64,000 nt of DNA from Dyadobacter sp. 676 (GTDB lineage Bacteria > Bacteroidota > Bacteroidia > Cytophagales > Spirosomataceae). The DNA lies in the NCBI RefSeq assembly GCF_040448675.1, contig NZ_CP159289.1, positions 4,509,001 to 4,573,000 of the forward strand, read 5' to 3'. The notes beneath the pieces were generated by a model. The model was not told the origin of the DNA and ran no database searches. It saw nothing but the letters and a program-made list of their open reading frames with translations. This document shows positions 36,273 through 46,024 of the stretch, in pieces. The position numbers were made by a program, and so were the translations under genes. Positions within the stretch are counted from its first letter, which is position 1; each line of letters starts with the position of its first letter.

Positions 36273-37331
36273 TCAAACCAGCGGTTCCTGCTGGCTCAGG
36301 CAATGGAAGCTACCTTGCCCCCAAATGATTTCCGTAGCTAAAAGCGGAATGATTTTCTTCCCGTTAAATGCTTTTTCCAGAATATCGATCGCAATCTGGT
36401 CGTGCGGATTGTTGAATACCGGCACAATCACACCTGCATTGCAGATCAAAAAGTTGGCATAGGAGCCCGGTGTACGGAAATCGTCGATAATGACCGCTTT
36501 CGGCATCGGAAGCTCGATGATATTTGGCTGTTTTCCGTTTAGCAGGCGCATTTCTTTCAGCATTTCCAGGTTGGTGTTCAAAACCGCGAAATTCTCGTCG
36601 GAGCGATCAGTTTCTACGCACGCTACGATCGTATCTTCGTTTACAAAACGCGTGGTATCGTCAATATGGCCGTCGGTGTCGTCGCCGACAATGCCGTCTT
36701 CGACCCACAAAACCTGCTCGATGCCGTAGTAATCACATAATATTTGCTCGATTTGCCCCTGTTTCAAATGCGGGTTGCGGTTTGGGTTCAGCAGGCACGA
36801 TTTGCTGGTAAGGAGGCTGCCGGCGCCATTAAATTCCACCGAGCCGCCTTCCATAATGATCCCCGGGTTAACGACCGGGAGATTCAGATATTCCGCGACG
36901 GCACGCGGAGTGCGGTTGTCGTCGTCGTAAGGCGGATATTTGCCGCCCCAGGCGTTATGGCCCCAGTCGACGATCATTTTTTCGCCGGTTTCGGGGTTGA
37001 CCACAAATGAAGGGCCGTGGTCGCGGCACCAGGCGTCGTTGGTAGGTTTTACAATAAATTCGATTTTAGCGAGATCGACGCCCGTTTTCACAAGTTCGCC
37101 GGTGATGAATTGCTTCAACGGCTCGTCGTGAGCGATAATGCCCACATTTTCGCCCTGACTGATCGCTTTGATAAACGCCAGGTATTGCGGCCGCATTTTA
37201 GCGAGCCTGTCGCCTTGCCACGAGGCGTCGTTATGCGGGAAAGTGAGCCAGGTAGCACGGTGCGGGGCCCATTCGGCGGGGAAAGTGAAACCCAGTTCGC
37301 GGGGTGTCGATGAAGCAATATTCGCTGTCAC
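36273..37331 (-). CDS. aguA: agmatine deiminase
   Basis: AguA hydrolyses agmatine to N-carbamoylputrescine and ammonia. This 352-residue protein has the family blocks FPAEWAPHRATWLTFPHN, TNDAWCRDHGP, VDGHIDDTTRF and MEGGSVEFNGAG, and its catalytic Cys lies in GQGSFHCLSQQEP near the C terminus, where the family has GGGNIHC. The next enzyme of the pathway, aguB, lies at 46747 on the same strand with the SusC/SusD locus in between. The protein family also contains peptidylarginine deiminases, but the length and the presence of aguB favour agmatine. Confidence 0.9.
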   Translation of the reverse strand: MTANIASSTPRELGFTFPAEWAPHRATWLTFPHNDASWQGDRLAKMRPQYLAFIKAISQGENVGIIAHDEPLKQFITGELVKTGVDLAKIEFIVKPTNDAWCRDHGPSFVVNPETGEKMIVDWGHNAWGGKYPPYDDDNRTPRAVAEYLNLPVVNPGIIMEGGSVEFNGAGSLLTSKSCLLNPNRNPHLKQGQIEQILCDYYGIEQVLWVEDGIVGDDTDGHIDDTTRFVNEDTIVACVETDRSDENFAVLNTNLEMLKEMRLLNGKQPNIIELPMPKAVIIDDFRTPGSYANFLICNAGVIVPVFNNPHDQIAIDILEKAFNGKKIIPLLATEIIWGQGSFHCLSQQEPLV

Positions 37332-37431
37332 TGTATATTCAATGTATTTGTTCTGCTTTAAATAAAGTGCAAAGGTCGTAAAACCTTTTGAAGCAGGCCA
37401 GCAGCGGACGAAGTTTACGCATTGGAATACA

Positions 37432-37460
37432 AAAAAATAAAGCCCCGCGAACAGGGCTTT
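37432..37460 (-). terminator. terminator of the Hint protein gene
   Basis: On the minus strand the stem AAAGCCC/GGGCTTT is followed by A then seven T. Confidence 0.8.
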
Positions 37461-37486
37461 ACCGGAATGGTGAGCAAATAATGAAA

Positions 37487-38074
37487 TCAGTTGTTGGCAA
37501 CCATCACGTTGTCGATCAGGTAGGTGCCGTCTACCGTTTCCAGGTTGTAGGCCTTACTGACCCGTCTGGCATTCGCCTGCACCGCGCCGACTTTCCAGGA
37601 CGATACAAGCCCGGTCGAAGGCTCGTAATGATAAAGAATGTCGTTTTTCGCGAGCTTCTTCATGCGTTTTCTGCCGTGGTTGGTCTGCACTTTATGGTGC
37701 GGAGTAGCTTCGAGCATCAATGCAGGCACGATGGGCGAACCGGAAGGAGCATTTTCCTCCACCGGCCGCAAATACACCGCCGTTAATGGCGAGGTCGGCT
37801 GATTGAATACGTCGATCTGCTTCACCTGTGTGACCGTCGTTTTACCGTCTTTGCACGTCTTCACATGCTCGCCCACACGGACTTCCGCGATGGATTTGAC
37901 GCTGCCGTCCGCCATGGTTACCGGTGCGCTGGCCGGGAAATACTTGCACCGTTTCGGGTTTTTTGCCATCCGGATCGTCGCCTGCGCCTGGATGCTGCTG
38001 ACGGCCGTAATTTCGGTTTGGGCAAATACTGTGAGTGACAGGAGTGAAAAAATGCTGGTGGTCAGGACCTTCAT
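37487..38074 (-). CDS. secreted stand-alone Hint-domain protein
   Basis: A 195-residue exported protein. The signal peptide ends at about residue 18 (VFA-Q). From Cys43 the sequence matches a Hedgehog/intein (Hint) domain: CKYFPASAPVTMADGSVKSI, the block-B-like TPHHKVQT (residues 124-131), a GRKRMKKLAKNDIL segment, and the closing strands YNLETVDGTYLIDNVMVAN. The protein ends with Asn194-Asn195, so there is no C-terminal partner to splice or cleave; many stand-alone Hint proteins carry a short linker before the Cys, here about 24 residues. The role is unknown. It starts 11 bases after the permease stop, so both are in one operon. Confidence 0.8.
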   Translation of the reverse strand: MKVLTTSIFSLLSLTVFAQTEITAVSSIQAQATIRMAKNPKRCKYFPASAPVTMADGSVKSIAEVRVGEHVKTCKDGKTTVTQVKQIDVFNQPTSPLTAVYLRPVEENAPSGSPIVPALMLEATPHHKVQTNHGRKRMKKLAKNDILYHYEPSTGLVSSWKVGAVQANARRVSKAYNLETVDGTYLIDNVMVANN

Positions 38075-38085
38075 GGAACGTTAGG

Positions 38086-39186
38086 TTATGACGATGCCTT
38101 CGACATTTTTACAAATACCTTGCTGAGCACGTTGGGTACCGCGCCGAGGCAGATCAGGATCAGGCCGGCAGTAATGAGCGTGGAGGTATGTGCAAAGAAT
38201 GAACCGGAAGACAAAATGGCCAAAATTAATATCGTTGAGAATGGTAAAGAGAATGCAAGTAACAACACGGCAAGTTCCAGATCAAATGTTCTTTTTTCCT
38301 TAGCCATGCCTTTTGCGTCCTCCCGCAGGTTGAATGCGGAAATATGGGCGAGCGGCCAGAAGCTGGCGGCGCTCAACGGGATCACGATCGATAGCAATAC
38401 CATATTCTGGTCGGTGATGTTCAGGACGTAAATCATTCCGGCGCTGATGAGCATCGTAATGCCCGCCCGGAAGAACAGTATACTTGCAACGATACGCTTC
38501 TTACCCTCTTTTAGTTGCACGGCCAGGCCGATAAAAAGCAACACGAGCGGCGTCATCATCGCGCTGGTTTTGTCAAAAATATCCACTACCAATGGCGGCA
38601 GCGAATTGTAATTGATGCCGAGGCTCAAAAGGATGATCGCAATCAGAATAAGCAGGTTAATAGGTTCCTGGAACATACTGGCGAAGAGGCTTTTCAACTT
38701 TCCACCCATCTTCATCTCCTTGTCGTCGCTGTTTTTAAGGAACATATTCATCGCCAGAATGTACAGCGAAATGAGTACGAAAAACTTGTTGCCGACATCC
38801 GCCAATGCGGCGATCGCAAGGCTTTTTTCTCCCAAAAACTCGGCAATGAATGGAAAACAGGACAGGCCCGGCGCCAGGGAAGGAATGAGCATCATCAGCG
38901 TGCGGCCGGTGGGGCTATTCTTTTCGATACCGAACAATGCGAATGCGAGCGGTGCGGAAAAGAACATCAGAAAGTTGAAAATCAGCGTAACGAGCGGGAT
39001 TACGAACATCGACGAGTCGATGTCGATCTTCATCAATGAGATAAATATCGTCGAGGGCAACGCCACCGAGAGGATGATCTCCTTGATGCCGTTGGTTTGG
39101 TCCTTATTCTTGAATTTGCCTTTGAGTAACAGCCCCAAAGCAATTAATAATAACAGCGTAATGGTTTTTTGTAATGCGTCACTCAT
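38086..39186 (-). CDS. AEC family permease (auxin efflux carrier type)
   Basis: A 366-residue membrane protein with about ten hydrophobic segments in two halves, starting with a helix containing LLLIALGLLLKGKF. The EIILSVALPSTIFISLMKID and SCFPFIAEFLGE regions are like those of AEC transporters, which export small organic acids or other solutes. The solute is not known. The Hint protein gene follows directly, and a repeat-rich gap precedes it. Confidence 0.78.
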   Translation of the reverse strand: MSDALQKTITLLLLIALGLLLKGKFKNKDQTNGIKEIILSVALPSTIFISLMKIDIDSSMFVIPLVTLIFNFLMFFSAPLAFALFGIEKNSPTGRTLMMLIPSLAPGLSCFPFIAEFLGEKSLAIAALADVGNKFFVLISLYILAMNMFLKNSDDKEMKMGGKLKSLFASMFQEPINLLILIAIILLSLGINYNSLPPLVVDIFDKTSAMMTPLVLLFIGLAVQLKEGKKRIVASILFFRAGITMLISAGMIYVLNITDQNMVLLSIVIPLSAASFWPLAHISAFNLREDAKGMAKEKRTFDLELAVLLLAFSLPFSTILILAILSSGSFFAHTSTLITAGLILICLGAVPNVLSKVFVKMSKASS

Positions 39187-39496
39187 GGTCAGGAATATTT
39201 AGGTAATGGGAGTGTACCGAAGATTAAAGAGGGTATTGCGTTCGTGACGGTGCTGTAACGAGGTAGTAGTCAAGTAACGGGAGTGAAAATCTGTAACTTC
39301 TTGGTCAGGTGTTGTCAGGTGGTGTTCATTTTTAGTCAGGTGTTGTCATTTTTAGTCATGCGCTGTCATTTGTGGTCAAGTGTTGGTCGGAATGGTCATT
39401 AAAGGCTGTTTTCCTCTCAATAATGACCATTCTTGACCATTCCTGACTACAAATGACTAGGCCTGACACATATTTGACCGTAACAATTACGCCCCG
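39187..39496. other. repeat-filled gap before the permease gene
   Basis: No gene is present. About 180 of the 310 bases are degenerate repeats (see 39302-39480). The first 110 bases contain no clear promoter box. Confidence 0.55.
39302..39480. repeat. inverted array of GTCAGGTGTTGTCA-type repeats
   Basis: Left-hand copies with GGTCAGGTGTTGTCAGGTG and GTCATTTTTAGTCA run from 39302 to 39401. Right-hand copies with TGACCATTCTTGACCATT run from 39424 to 39480. GGTCGGAATGGTCATTA (39385-39401) pairs with TAATGACCATTCTTGACC (39421-39438) across a 19-base loop. The same family appears at 25103-25146. Confidence 0.8.
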
Positions 39497-40684
39497 TCAG
39501 CTCAGCGCCCCCAAAGCCCCCACAAACGCCTTCATCTCGTCCATCGTACCGATGCTGACGCGGCACCAGGGTTTGTTCTGGACGTCGAACGAGCGGACGG
39601 CGATGCCTTTGGCGGTCATTTTGCTGAGGAGCTCCTTGCCCGGAATACTGATCGGGAAGAGGACGAAGTTGGTGTATGACGGGATGTATTTGTAACCCAT
39701 CTTGTCGAGGTTTTCGTAAAGGTATGTCTTGGCCTCGTGGTTCAGCTTGCGAGTATTGCCCTGGAAGTCCTTATCGTCCAAGCTGGCGGATGCGGCGAAA
39801 ATAGAGGTGTAGGAAATACCCATTCCACCGCGGGTGATTTTGTTAATGCCTTCCAGGAACTCAGGCTGCGCGGCAATATATCCTACGCGGATCCCGGCCA
39901 TACCCATGATTTTCGAGAATGTGCGGGCAATGATCACGTTCTTCTTTTGTCCGAGCAGCGAAACCATGCTTTGCGTATCGGCGCCAACAGCAAGCTCAAT
40001 GTAAGCTTCGTCCACGAATACCGGTACTTTTTCGGATACGCGCGAGCAGAAGTCGAGCAGGTCCTGGCCTTTGGTAATGGCGCCGGTCGGGTTGTTGGGG
40101 TTACAAACATAAACGAGCTTCGTATCCTTATCGATCGCCGCTTCCATCGCTTTCAGGTCGTGCGACCAGTCCGCAGTGCAGGGAACGGCCTTCCATGTAG
40201 CGCCAACCGATTTCGCGACGCTTACGAGCGACATGTAGCAAGGATCGGCCGAAACGATATTGCCGCCTTTCATGAAAGTTACCAATGCCACTTTTTCGAG
40301 CAGGTCGGAAGAGCCGGGGCCCATCATGATGTGGTCGGCCGGAACGCCTTCTTTTTTGGCGATTTTATCGATCAGGTCATACATTTCTTTCCATGCATAA
40401 CGGTTGCCGTTTTTAACGGATTCGGCTACCGCTTTCTGTGCCGACATGGGCGGGCCATAAGGATTTTCGTTCGCACTTAACTTGGCAATGATCTTGGGCG
40501 CTTTGAAATCAGCCGGCAGGAAATGCTCCCTCACCATTGGGCTGCGGTAAATGCGGTTCTCGGGGTCCAGGGATAATGGGGTATTCTCGAATGCGCCGGC
40601 AGTAAGGTGTGGTGCCACGGCGATGCCGCCCAATGCCATTAATCCGGATTTTAACAGGTTACGACGGTCGATTTTTTGGTTCAT
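39497..40684 (-). CDS. Tat-exported PLP-dependent aminotransferase (HisC-like)
   Basis: A 395-residue class I/II aminotransferase resembling histidinol-phosphate aminotransferase: SANENPYGPP, GPGSSDLLEKVAL, VCNPNNPTGAIT, DEAYIELAVG and the PLP-lysine segment TFSKIMGMAGIRVGY. Unusually it carries a twin-arginine signal at the N terminus (DRRNLLKSGLMALGGIAVAP), which implies that it is folded with PLP and then exported. It lies 106 bases downstream of the SusC/SusD/lipoprotein genes on the same strand and may belong to that transcript. The substrate is unknown. Confidence 0.88.
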   Translation of the reverse strand: MNQKIDRRNLLKSGLMALGGIAVAPHLTAGAFENTPLSLDPENRIYRSPMVREHFLPADFKAPKIIAKLSANENPYGPPMSAQKAVAESVKNGNRYAWKEMYDLIDKIAKKEGVPADHIMMGPGSSDLLEKVALVTFMKGGNIVSADPCYMSLVSVAKSVGATWKAVPCTADWSHDLKAMEAAIDKDTKLVYVCNPNNPTGAITKGQDLLDFCSRVSEKVPVFVDEAYIELAVGADTQSMVSLLGQKKNVIIARTFSKIMGMAGIRVGYIAAQPEFLEGINKITRGGMGISYTSIFAASASLDDKDFQGNTRKLNHEAKTYLYENLDKMGYKYIPSYTNFVLFPISIPGKELLSKMTAKGIAVRSFDVQNKPWCRVSIGTMDEMKAFVGALGALS

Positions 40685-40790
40685 TGTTCAATTGTTTAAG
40701 TACGTGACGATCATATGTAAGGAGTAAAAATCTTCTTTCAAGTTACAAAGAAACGGGCCAATAGAGAAGCATATGTTCTTTGTATTTCAA

Positions 40791-41273
40791 TTAGTTAGCT
40801 TGTACCTGCGAGAATCGCGTAAATGCGATTCCCTTGTAGCTTCCCGACCAGGATATTTTGGTGATACTGCCCGCTTTCGGTGCCGTAATACCCAGGTCGG
40901 CCCAGGTTTTTTCCAGTTTTACCAAACCCTGCGCATCGGAAGTAACCTCGCCAAGCACGGCGCCCGTGCGGAGGGTGATTTTAATGCTGAGGTTCGGTAC
41001 CGGAATCGAGTCGATGCCTTTGGTATGGTCGAGAATGTTGGTTTTGTCGAGTTCCAGCAGTCGGGCTGAGAGCGTCAGCTTTTCGGCGTTGGCCGAGTAG
41101 GTTACGGTCGGTTCGCTGGCGATAGGCGCTCCAAAGGGCGCACCGACGATGTCCACCAATACCGGGGCCACGTCGCGGTCGAGGAACGGATCTTCTTCTT
41201 TGCAGGACGCAAACCCGAGCGACAATGCGGCCAGCGCGGAAAGGAAAAGCGATTTGATATTTTTCATATTCAT
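40791..41273 (-). CDS. lipoprotein of the SusC/SusD locus
   Basis: A 160-residue lipoprotein with a lipobox (FASC at about residue 24, starting at M3 of MNMKNIKSLF). The mature part begins with acidic residues and continues as two beta-rich halves (LVDIVGAPFGAPIASEP, LSIKITLRTGAVLGEVTSDAQG). It lies directly after susD in the same direction, where surface-exposed binding lipoproteins (SusE/F-like) are usual. It is not recognisably SusE. Confidence 0.75.
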   Translation of the reverse strand: MNMKNIKSLFLSALAALSLGFASCKEEDPFLDRDVAPVLVDIVGAPFGAPIASEPTVTYSANAEKLTLSARLLELDKTNILDHTKGIDSIPVPNLSIKITLRTGAVLGEVTSDAQGLVKLEKTWADLGITAPKAGSITKISWSGSYKGIAFTRFSQVQAN

Positions 41274-41300
41274 CGAAGTCTTGAAATTGGAAATAAACCG

Positions 41301-42779
41301 TTACTTCTCGGCCCACCACAGTTTGGTCTTCATATCGTCGGCGCCGCCGTTGAATTTGACACCATCCGCTACGGATGTCGCATTCAGCGAATATTCGGAT
41401 GCCGGGTAATTGAAGCGGGTAGGCAGAATGCCGCCGTTGTTCAGCACCGCGCGGGGATCGGGGGCAGGGAAAACCGGGAAGCCCGTTCTGCGCCATTCGA
41501 TCCACGCTTCCACGCCTTGCCCGAAGAGCGAGATCCATTTCTGTTCGAGCACTTTTTCCTTGCTGACCGGCCCTGCCTTGGTCAGGTAGCCGGCAGGCGG
41601 GGTGAGGCCGTATTGTGCGAAGGAAGCAGTGATACCCGTTTCGAAATACTTTTTGGCGTCGCCCGTAATGTCGCCGTCCAGGGCCGCTTCGGCTAGAATG
41701 AAGTTCAGGTCCGCATAAGTCATGATCACCTCCGGCGCCGCAGCATCGGTGAATGCCTTCCCTATGGTGGAGCTGGTAGCGAGGTAGCCGGTGGCAATAG
41801 CATCGGGCAGGCCGTTGGCGTGGCCCTGGTACAGCCCGTCTTTATTAGGATTGGCATACACGGTAATGCGGGTATCGCCCAATGCGTTCATCTTGTCGGC
41901 CAGTGTTTTGCTGATGTTCCAGTCGGTCCGCCCGCCCTGGATCAGGATCTGGTTCCATTCATTGTTGCTGGGGAGTACCGCGGTGCATTTCAGTGAAGCA
42001 TTATCGGCATTGCTGGTGAAAATCGGGAACTTGGCCGCATCGCCGAGGATTTCGGCAAAAATGGCTTTCGACTCGGCGGGCTTTTTGGCGGCCTGACGGT
42101 TAGCGAGGCGCAGGCGGAGCGAGTTCGCGAATTTTTTCCACTTTAAAATATCCCCTTCATACAAAATATCGCCTGCGATGGCCGGCCCACCGACAGTCAG
42201 TTTTTCGTTGGCCGTTTTCAGGTCGTTGAGCAAACCTGCATAGATGGTTTCCATCGAATCGTATTTCGGCGTGTAAACCGGATCGCTGGCCGTGCCTTTA
42301 ATGGCATCGGTGTAGGGAATGGAGCCATACATGTCGGTAAGCAGGGAGAATACCCAGGTGCGCATAACGAGCGCAACCCCTTCATAATTAGCGTTAGGTG
42401 AAGCGGACTGGGCGTTAGTCAGGTTGATAATGCGCTGAAAATTCAATAGGCCATCGTTGAAAAAACCCTTCCAGTTATTGGCCAGCAATGCGGGTGAAAC
42501 GGTGTAATCGTCGCCCTCGTTGCTGTAAATGTTGCGGGTCAGATGCTGTACGTACAATTCGGCGGCGTCGATATTGATGCGCTCGAAGCGGTCGCGGTGG
42601 CCCCAGTAGCGGTCTACGGATGTTTCGATGCCGGTAGGGAGCAAGTATTGCGGGCCGATGGACGTGGGACTGTTCGGGCTCACGTTCATGCTGTCGAAAT
42701 CCTTGGTACAGCTGGTGATGCTCAATGCGCCTGCAAGGGCAGTCATCCAGATGTTTTTATGGGTCAAAATGCTTTTCAT
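41301..42779 (-). CDS. SusD/RagB-like outer-membrane lipoprotein
   Basis: A 492-residue SusD-type lipoprotein (lipobox at SITSC). SusD proteins lie on the cell surface over the SusC channel and capture a polymer or oligomer. The helical TPR-like core is seen in the stretch with ITSCTKDFDSMNVSPNSPTS and VMRTWVFSLLTDMYGSIPYTD. The C-terminal part includes FGQGVEAWIEWRRTGFP and the terminal Pro-Thr-Arg-Phe-Asn-Tyr-Pro segment. It belongs to the SusD-like_2 group, in which substrates are often not glycans. It forms a pair with the susC gene upstream (34-base gap). Confidence 0.93.
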   Translation of the reverse strand: MKSILTHKNIWMTALAGALSITSCTKDFDSMNVSPNSPTSIGPQYLLPTGIETSVDRYWGHRDRFERINIDAAELYVQHLTRNIYSNEGDDYTVSPALLANNWKGFFNDGLLNFQRIINLTNAQSASPNANYEGVALVMRTWVFSLLTDMYGSIPYTDAIKGTASDPVYTPKYDSMETIYAGLLNDLKTANEKLTVGGPAIAGDILYEGDILKWKKFANSLRLRLANRQAAKKPAESKAIFAEILGDAAKFPIFTSNADNASLKCTAVLPSNNEWNQILIQGGRTDWNISKTLADKMNALGDTRITVYANPNKDGLYQGHANGLPDAIATGYLATSSTIGKAFTDAAAPEVIMTYADLNFILAEAALDGDITGDAKKYFETGITASFAQYGLTPPAGYLTKAGPVSKEKVLEQKWISLFGQGVEAWIEWRRTGFPVFPAPDPRAVLNNGGILPTRFNYPASEYSLNATSVADGVKFNGGADDMKTKLWWAEK

Positions 42780-42813
42780 TTCGTAATGCTTTTAGGTCTT
42801 CAAATAATTTGGA

Positions 42814-45800
42814 TCAGAACGACAGCGACAGATTTGCACCGATGCTGCGCGAACTCGGCAGTTCGCCGTACCCGAACCCTTGCTGGTTACCACCCTTCGC
42901 GTCGATCTCCGGATCGATATGCGGGGTATTTTTGAAGATCATCCAAACGTTCCGTCCCACGAGCGAGATCTTGGCCGACTGGATTTTTACCTTTTTCAAA
43001 AGCGACGGACTGAAAGCGTAGCCGAGCGACACTTCCCGCAGTTTCACATAGCTTGCGTCGAAAATCGCCGACTCGTGGTAATTACGCGGGTTGGAATAGC
43101 CATAAAGCTGATTGGCAGTTACGATAATGTCGTTGGGAACATAGGATTTGGAACCATCGGCTGCCGTCACCTCACGTACGCCCTTGCCGATCACTCCTTC
43201 CTCCCGGCCAAGTGCCGTTTCGGCATACTGGCCCGTCCAGCGGGCGGTTCCCGTCCCTTCGTCGTAAATATCGCCACCCATGCGTACGTCCACCAACGCG
43301 CTCAGCGACCAGCCTTTGTAGTTCAGCGTGTTCAGCATACCGCCGATCCAGTCGGGCTGAATATTGCCCAGTTTTTGCCCGGCGACTGTCAGTGGCAGGC
43401 CGTTCGCGCCGTAAACGATCTGCCCGTTGTATTTCTGGAAGCCCACGCCGTAGAATGTACCATAAGGCTGGCCTACGCGTGCTTCCGATGACATGCCGCG
43501 CTGCGTTGCGAGCGTGTAGGTGGTGAGGCCTTCCGCCAGTTCGACCACCTTGTTGCGGTTGCGCGCCCAGTTCAATGATACGTCCCAGCTGAAACCGCCC
43601 GGCAGCTTCACGGGCGTTCCGCTGATGGAGATTTCCACGCCTTTGTTGGTTATTTTACCTGCATTCAGGATGCGGGTATTGTAGCCGCTCGCTTTGGAAA
43701 TTTCCACGCCCAGGATCTGGTCTTTGGTGGTCTGGTTGTAATAGGTAACATCCAGACCGATCTTCCCTTTCAAAAAGCGCAAATCCGCACCCAATTCGAG
43801 GCCGGTGGTGATCTCCGGTTTCAGGCCGCTGTTCGCGATCTCGATGTTTTCGGAGAATTTGGGCACCGCGCCGTTCCACGAACCTTTGGCCAGATAGGTT
43901 TGTGCCAATTGGTAAGGTGTCGCGTCATTACCCACCTGGGCAAAGCTGGCGCGTACTTTGCCGAATGTGAACACATTGCTTTTTACATCGAACAATTCCG
44001 TTAACACCGCGCTCAGCGAAGCGGAAGGGTAGAAGTAAGAGCGCGCGTTGGCAGGCAATGTGCTCGACCAGTCGTTACGGGCTGTCAAATCGAGGAACAA
44101 TGCATCCTTCCAGGAAAGGTTAGCCGTTCCGAACAAGCTCTGCGTTTCCGATTTGCGGATCTCCGATTCGATCGTATTCTGGCTTGGCACCGAGTTGCCG
44201 GCATTATACAAGCCGTCCACCACCATTTCGCCTACATAGAAATAGTTTCTTTTGTAATAATTCGTGCGTTTGATACCGCCTGCCTGCACATTCAACCCGA
44301 AATCCGCCGAGATATTCTTGTTGTAAGTCAACATGAAATCCGAGTTGGTTTCCTGACTGCGGAGTACTTCTTCCGAATAGCGGCCCGGTGTGCGCACGCC
44401 ATTGCGGACGCGCAGGAAGTTCGACACGTTGATGCGCGTATCGGTCCAGTAATCGGTCCCCGTCCGGATCATCAGGCTTAGCGACGGCAATATCTTGTAA
44501 TTCAATGCAATGTTGCCTAGCAGACGGTCCTTTTCGTTGCTCTGAGGAAGGCGTTTTTGCGAGAAATACGGGTTGGTAAAGAAGGTATGCTGCCAGTTTG
44601 GCGGTTCGGTGTCGTTGCCGCGCTGATTGTGCATGCCGATATAGCTCTCATAATCCCGCAGTTGCGCCCATGAAACGTGCCGGTGCGACCAGATGAATTC
44701 CTGTCCGCTACCATAGCTCTTGTTGTCGGAACCCGATTTGATATACTCGCCTGAAAGCGTAACGCTCAGGTTCTTCGTCAGGTTATAGCCCGAGTTGATG
44801 CGAAAGTTATTCCGGTGGAAATCATTGTAGTACATAATGCCCGTTTGGTCCACACGGCTCAGGCCAAGGCGGAAATAGCCTTTGTCGTTGCCGCCGTTGA
44901 GTGCGATGCTGTTCGTTATCGTGCGGCCGGTATTCCAGTACTCGTCCCAGTTGTCAGGCTGAGGAGTCAGTGGTGCAACATCGTCACCCGTCCACCACTG
45001 TCTCACCAGGCGCCCGTCCATCGGAGCTCCCCAGCTTTCATCGGTCCCTTCCGATCCCACGAGGGGGTATCTTGCGTCATAAACGGCGCGGTATTGCGCA
45101 ATTTCCGCCGGATCGGTGATGTTGCCGCTCCATCCGTCGGTATACCAGGTACGGTAGCCATTGCCCCCGCCGTAAGTGTTCTGAAATTTCGGTTTGATCC
45201 ACGGGCGCTCGAAAGTGATGTTGGAGTTGATATCCACACCGAGCCCTTTCGTGCCCTGGCCGTTTTTGGTGGTAATCAAAATAACGCCGTTGGCGGCACG
45301 CGAGCCATACAATGCGGCCGCGTTGGGGCCTTTGAGCACCGACATTTCCTTGATATTGTCGGGGTTGATCTCGGAAATACCGCCGCCCCAGGTCTTGTTC
45401 GTTGTCTGCTCCATAGGCACGCCGTCGATGACGATCAGCGGCTGGTTATTGCCCGAAACGGACGATGCGCCACGGATCTGGATCGTGGAGCCGCTGCCAG
45501 GGCCGCCGTTCGACTGCACCCGAACACCGGCAATTTTACCGGAAAGCGCATTCGCCACGTTCGTCGACCGTGACTCCGTGAGTGCGCTTCCTTTTACTTC
45601 CTGTACTGTATATCCCAACGCCTTTTTCTCACGCTCTATACCGAATGCGGTCACGACCACCTCGGCGAGCTGTCGCGTGTCGGCGTCCAGCTTGATGTCA
45701 AATTTGGTTTGGTTGCCGATCGGCATTTCTTTGATCAGAAAGCCCACATAAGAGATGACGAGTACGCCGTCACCGGGAACCGAAAAGCTGAAATTACCGT

Positions 45801-45969
45801 CAGCATCAGCATTTGTACCCACATTGGTGCCTTTATAAATGATTGACGCGCCTGCAAGTCCGAGACCATCTTCGGCCGCCGTCACCTTTCCGGTCAGCTG
45901 GCGCACTTGTGCGTAAGCGAGCGGGGAACACAGACAAGCCCATATAAATAAGAGTAGAACTTTACGCAT
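42814..45969 (-). CDS. SusC/RagA-like TonB-linked outer-membrane receptor
   Basis: A 1051-residue receptor. After the signal peptide (about residues 1-20) come a carboxypeptidase-regulatory-like domain (LTGKVTAAEDGLGLAGASII, to about residue 110), a plug domain (ANALSGKIAGVRVQSN, IRGASSVSGNNQPLIVIDGV, VLKGPNAAALYGSRAANGVI) and a beta-barrel ending in LSLSF. These act with SusD to import a ligand through the outer membrane using TonB energy. The ligand is unknown. No HTCS or anti-sigma regulator gene lies near. A long 5' leader with a large hairpin precedes it. Confidence 0.95.
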   Translation of the reverse strand: MRKVLLLFIWACLCSPLAYAQVRQLTGKVTAAEDGLGLAGASIIYKGTNVGTNADADGNFSFSVPGDGVLVISYVGFLIKEMPIGNQTKFDIKLDADTRQLAEVVVTAFGIEREKKALGYTVQEVKGSALTESRSTNVANALSGKIAGVRVQSNGGPGSGSTIQIRGASSVSGNNQPLIVIDGVPMEQTTNKTWGGGISEINPDNIKEMSVLKGPNAAALYGSRAANGVILITTKNGQGTKGLGVDINSNITFERPWIKPKFQNTYGGGNGYRTWYTDGWSGNITDPAEIAQYRAVYDARYPLVGSEGTDESWGAPMDGRLVRQWWTGDDVAPLTPQPDNWDEYWNTGRTITNSIALNGGNDKGYFRLGLSRVDQTGIMYYNDFHRNNFRINSGYNLTKNLSVTLSGEYIKSGSDNKSYGSGQEFIWSHRHVSWAQLRDYESYIGMHNQRGNDTEPPNWQHTFFTNPYFSQKRLPQSNEKDRLLGNIALNYKILPSLSLMIRTGTDYWTDTRINVSNFLRVRNGVRTPGRYSEEVLRSQETNSDFMLTYNKNISADFGLNVQAGGIKRTNYYKRNYFYVGEMVVDGLYNAGNSVPSQNTIESEIRKSETQSLFGTANLSWKDALFLDLTARNDWSSTLPANARSYFYPSASLSAVLTELFDVKSNVFTFGKVRASFAQVGNDATPYQLAQTYLAKGSWNGAVPKFSENIEIANSGLKPEITTGLELGADLRFLKGKIGLDVTYYNQTTKDQILGVEISKASGYNTRILNAGKITNKGVEISISGTPVKLPGGFSWDVSLNWARNRNKVVELAEGLTTYTLATQRGMSSEARVGQPYGTFYGVGFQKYNGQIVYGANGLPLTVAGQKLGNIQPDWIGGMLNTLNYKGWSLSALVDVRMGGDIYDEGTGTARWTGQYAETALGREEGVIGKGVREVTAADGSKSYVPNDIIVTANQLYGYSNPRNYHESAIFDASYVKLREVSLGYAFSPSLLKKVKIQSAKISLVGRNVWMIFKNTPHIDPEIDAKGGNQQGFGYGELPSSRSIGANLSLSF

Positions 45970-46024
45970 GGGGAATCAGGGTTAAATTGTTAGGTGTTCG
46001 GTGGTAGTAGGAGGGGAAAAAAAG

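Noticed and set aside
39302..39480. A CRISPR array
   Set aside because: Units are 10-18 bases, degenerate, and in both orientations. There is no constant spacing, no spacers of equal length and no cas gene.
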